Source of the DNA: Avichristensenella sp031550095
GTDB lineage: Bacteria; Bacillota; Clostridia; Christensenellales; Aristaeellaceae
Assembly: GCA_031550095.1 (NCBI GenBank)
Contig: JAVBOX010000101.1
Coordinates: 1 to 15,262, forward strand
Direction: 5' to 3'
DNA: 15,262 nucleotides
The notes under the pieces are model-generated. The model saw only the letters and a list, made by a program, of their open reading frames with translations, searched no databases and had not been told where the DNA came from. Of the stretch, positions 13,181-15,262 are shown one piece after another. Numbering within the stretch: the stretch's first letter is position 1; each line of letters opens with the position of its first letter. The translations under genes and the position numbers were made by a program.

Positions 13181-13649
13181 GACCCTCCAACCCCTGGTCG
13201 CACTACTTTCCATCCAGGCAAATCCCATCAGCCATTTGGCGAACGCGGCCGCTTTTCTCTGGGAGTTGCTTCCCGATATCAACTGGGTGGGATTCTATTT
13301 GATGGATGAAGGCGATTTATGGCTTGGTCCCTTTCATGGCAAAATCGCTTGTACCCGCATCTCCGTAAACCGAGGCGTTTGCGGAGCGGCTTTTTCTCAG
13401 AACAGAGCCCTCGTGGTGCCGGATGTCCATGTTTTTCCCGGGCATATCGCGTGTGACGAAGCGTCCCGCTCAGAAATTGTTCTCCCCATTCATGCGGCGG
13501 AAAGGGCTATTGGCGTTTTGGACATCGACAGCCCTCTGAAAGGCCGATTTGAGGAGAAGGACCTTTCGCTTTTGATTCAAGTGGTATCCCTATTGGAAAA
13601 TCATGTGGATTTCAGCCGATGTGGGTATGATTTGTCGGCTACCACTTGA
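13167..13649 (+). CDS. msrC: Free methionine-(R)-sulfoxide reductase (GAF domain, fRMsr)
   Basis: This 160 aa single-GAF-domain enzyme reduces free methionine-(R)-sulfoxide to methionine. Cys62, Cys72 and Cys96 have spacings of 10 and 24, exactly those of the catalytic and resolving cysteines of the E. coli enzyme (84, 94, 118). The surrounding motifs also match: NWVGFYL, GKIACTRI, RGVCGAAF, VVPDVHVFPGHIACD and SRSEIVLPI, then GVLDIDS. The start is ATG 13167, because GGGAG (13155-13159) lies 7 nt upstream inside the preceding gene. An in-frame ATG at 13146 has no site. The gene starts 14 nt before the stop of the beta-lactamase-like gene. Its 3' end overlaps the opposite-strand transporter gene by 11 nt. 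Confidence 0.94.
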   Translation: MIDNETLQPLVALLSIQANPISHLANAAAFLWELLPDINWVGFYLMDEGDLWLGPFHGKIACTRISVNRGVCGAAFSQNRALVVPDVHVFPGHIACDEASRSEIVLPIHAAERAIGVLDIDSPLKGRFEEKDLSLLIQVVSLLENHVDFSRCGYDLSATT

Positions 13650-14076
13650 TTTTAAAGAGCAGCACGCCGGAAATCATCAACACCATACCGATCCACTTGT
13701 TCCACGCAAAAGGGGTCTGCTCGACCCCGAAAAGACCAAAGGCGTCGATCACGGCCGCTGTAAGCAGCTGGGCAATGAGGATAATTGACACCGCGAATAC
13801 AGGACCAAGGCTTTTGATGCCAAGCATCACCGTGAGTGTAATCACGATTCCCAGTGCGCCGCCAAGCCAATAAAGCTTGTTGACCGTGCCAAGCGCGCCG
13901 AGATCACCATTGCCCGCGATCCACATGGCGATCAGCGACAGAGCAAAAGCAGTCCCTTGGACAAACGCGTTGGACTCGAAAAGACCGATTCTTTCCGACA
14001 ACCCGGCATTGAAGACGCCTTGAACGCTCATTGCCGCGCCGGCAATGGCGCTGATGAGAACACCGACTAGCTGCAC
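13639..14076 (-). CDS. YdcZ/DUF606-type small drug/metabolite transporter
   Basis: This 145 aa protein has about five hydrophobic segments and is a half-size member of the drug/metabolite transporter superfamily (DMT_YdcZ, DUF606). Family features are the opening ISAIAGAAMSVQGVFNAGL, the central YWLGGALGIVIT, and IILIAQLLTAAVIDAFGLFG with the closing WIGMVLMISGVLLF. Such proteins usually work as homo- or heterodimers, and the substrate is unknown. The start codon is GTG (14074-14076, - strand), supported by GAGGTG 5 nt upstream. No ATG fits. It is convergent with msrC, overlapping its last 11 nt, and divergent from the flavodoxin gene across a 60 nt gap. Confidence 0.85.
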   Translation of the reverse strand: MQLVGVLISAIAGAAMSVQGVFNAGLSERIGLFESNAFVQGTAFALSLIAMWIAGNGDLGALGTVNKLYWLGGALGIVITLTVMLGIKSLGPVFAVSIILIAQLLTAAVIDAFGLFGVEQTPFAWNKWIGMVLMISGVLLFKIKW

Positions 14077-14136
14077 AATATCACCTCGTTGCTAGTTTGC
14101 ACAGACAACTTTAATTGATGCGGGAAGGAGAAATTT

Positions 14137-14640
14137 ATGAATGTCTTGATTGCATTCGCCACAAAATACGGCGGAACCCGGGTATGCGCGGAAAAACTCC
14201 TGGCGGCGTTGCCGGGAAGCGGCGAAGTGTTCGAGCTGACAGACTCCTCAGATGTGAATCCGGCCGCTTTTGACATGGTCGTCCTGGGAACATCCATTTA
14301 TTTGGGCAGACCCCGCCAAGCCATGAGGGCTTACTGCAAAAAGCATAGGGATGTGCTAATGACAAAAAAGCTTGGTCTGTTTTTGTGCTGCATGCAGGAC
14401 TTGGAAAAGCCTACGGAAGAGCAGCTGTCCATCGCCTATCCGGCGGATCTTCTCGCCCATGCTTCCGCAAAAGGCCCTCTGGGAGGCGTCGTGGATTATG
14501 AGAAGCTTGGCCGGATGGAAAGATTCATTATGAACAAGGTGGCGGGCGATCTCTACAAAAAAACCGGCCGTGGGCCTGTATCGACCATCACCGATGAAAA
14601 AATACAGCGCTTTGCCGCCTTGCTGACCGAAAACCAGTAG
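14137..14640 (+). CDS. Flavodoxin-domain protein (HemG/Flavodoxin_5-like)
   Basis: This 167 aa cytoplasmic protein has a flavodoxin fold: the opening strand MNVLIAFATKYGGTR ends in a Thr/Gly phosphate-binding loop for FMN, followed by VVLGTSIYLGRPRQAM (near 48-63) and LGLFLCCMQ. The closest family I recognise is the flavodoxin-like protoporphyrinogen oxidase HemG group (Flavodoxin_5). No haem genes are nearby and the partner is unknown, so a general FMN-dependent electron carrier or oxidoreductase is the safer call. AAGGAG lies 7 nt before the ATG. The MATE transporter starts 19 nt downstream, so the two are likely co-transcribed. The 60 nt divergent gap shows TTGCTA and TTTAAT with a 15 nt spacer, a poor promoter match. 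Confidence 0.85.
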   Translation: MNVLIAFATKYGGTRVCAEKLLAALPGSGEVFELTDSSDVNPAAFDMVVLGTSIYLGRPRQAMRAYCKKHRDVLMTKKLGLFLCCMQDLEKPTEEQLSIAYPADLLAHASAKGPLGGVVDYEKLGRMERFIMNKVAGDLYKKTGRGPVSTITDEKIQRFAALLTENQ

Positions 14641-14659
14641 AAGAAAGCAGGTTCGTTCA

Positions 14660-15262
14660 ATGTCACAAGCCCAGGTAGAACACGAGGTAAGAAACGATAA
14701 GATGCTCAATACCCCGATTCCCAAGCTCATCATCAAGCTTTCGACGCCGACCATCGCGAGCATGCTCATCACCGCTATCTATAACATGGCGGATACTTAT
14801 TTCGTAAGCCAGATCGGCCAGAGCGCTTCAGGGGCTGTGGGCGTGGTGCTTTCCCTGATGCTGGTCATCCAGGCCATTGGCTTTACCCTGGGCGTTGGCA
14901 GCGGATCCAACATCGCCCGGCTATTGGGTGCCAACAATGACAAAACAGCCACCAACATGGCTTCCACCAGTTTTTTTACTTCGCTTTTTGTCGGCTTTAT
15001 ATTTATGATCTTTGGCCTTATTTTTCTGGATCCGCTTGTCCGGGTTTTGGGCTCCACGGATACCATTGCCCCCTATGCAAGGGACTATACCCAGTATATC
15101 CTCATCGGCGCACCTTTCATGATGTCTGCCTTTGTATTAAATAACATTCTGCGCTCTCAAGGCAACGCTTTTTGGTCCATGATCGGTCTTACCGCCGGCG
15201 GCATTTTGAACATGATCCTTGACCCCATTTTCATCTTTGCCCTGGGCATGGGAATCGGCGGC
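14660..15262 (+). CDS. MATE family efflux transporter (3' partial)
   Basis: The frame opens at ATG 14660 and runs open for 201 codons to the window end. The cytoplasmic N-terminus leads into TPIPKLIIKLSTPTIASML, then YNMADTYFVSQIG, the classic first-helix signature of MATE transporters, which use Na+ or H+ gradients to export cationic drugs and metabolites. Also typical are GFTLGVGSGSNIARLLGANN and, further on, FVLNNILRSQGNAFWSM and GGILNMILDPIFIF, which closes the first half of the fold. Full members are about 450 aa, so roughly half is present. It lies 19 nt after the flavodoxin-domain gene with only a weak purine-rich binding site (AGAAAGCAGG), suggesting expression depends on that upstream gene. 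Confidence 0.92.
   Translation, partial: MSQAQVEHEVRNDKMLNTPIPKLIIKLSTPTIASMLITAIYNMADTYFVSQIGQSASGAVGVVLSLMLVIQAIGFTLGVGSGSNIARLLGANNDKTATNMASTSFFTSLFVGFIFMIFGLIFLDPLVRVLGSTDTIAPYARDYTQYILIGAPFMMSAFVLNNILRSQGNAFWSMIGLTAGGILNMILDPIFIFALGMGIGG

Overview
The window looks like a chromosomal segment of a moderately GC-rich, Gram-positive-type anaerobe, most likely a member of the Clostridia. The evidence is AGGAGG-type ribosome binding sites, a tryptophan T-box, a PyrR attenuator, a DUF3842 gene and a Clostridia-like variant of PurA. I cannot name a genus. No prophage, insertion sequence, CRISPR array or tRNA gene is visible.

Layout: (1) 1-4582 holds two consecutive hybrid sensor histidine kinases on the + strand. 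The first is cut by the window start and has a periplasmic-binding-protein-like sensor end, one membrane helix, kinase core, a degenerate receiver and an intact receiver. The second is soluble, with two PAS domains, kinase core, receiver and a C-terminal Hpt-like domain in which the phosphorylatable His is replaced by Gln. (2) 4583-5023 is a gene-free stretch between convergent genes. It has a terminator followed by two tandem copies of a roughly 150-160 nt imperfectly palindromic element. The copies share short sequence blocks and keep base pairing through compensating changes. I could not assign it to a known family, and it is the most interesting feature here. (3) 5024-5845 (- strand) is an orphan amino-acid-type ABC solute-binding protein with a strong promoter but no permease or ATPase nearby. 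(4) 6058-7414 is promoter, Trp T-box and trpS. (5) 7558-8850 is purA. (6) 8903-11027 is promoter, PyrR-responsive attenuator, pyrR and uracil permease, closed by a strong hairpin terminator. (7) 11093-12340 is a DUF368 membrane protein (a family reported to move undecaprenyl phosphate) followed after 3 nt by DUF3842. (8) 12373-13649 is a promoter, a class A beta-lactamase-fold serine hydrolase without a signal peptide, and an overlapping free-methionine-(R)-sulfoxide reductase. (9) 13639-15262 has a YdcZ-type small transporter on the - strand, a flavodoxin-domain protein, and a MATE transporter cut by the window end.

Functionally the middle is housekeeping (aminoacyl-tRNA supply, purine and pyrimidine metabolism) with its cis-regulatory RNAs visible almost base by base. 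The left side is environmental signalling plus solute sensing, and the right side is envelope, oxidative-damage and export functions. The most unusual items are the tandem structured element at 4695-5018, the two signalling domains that have lost their phospho-accepting residues, and the apparently cytosolic beta-lactamase-like protein coupled to methionine sulfoxide repair.
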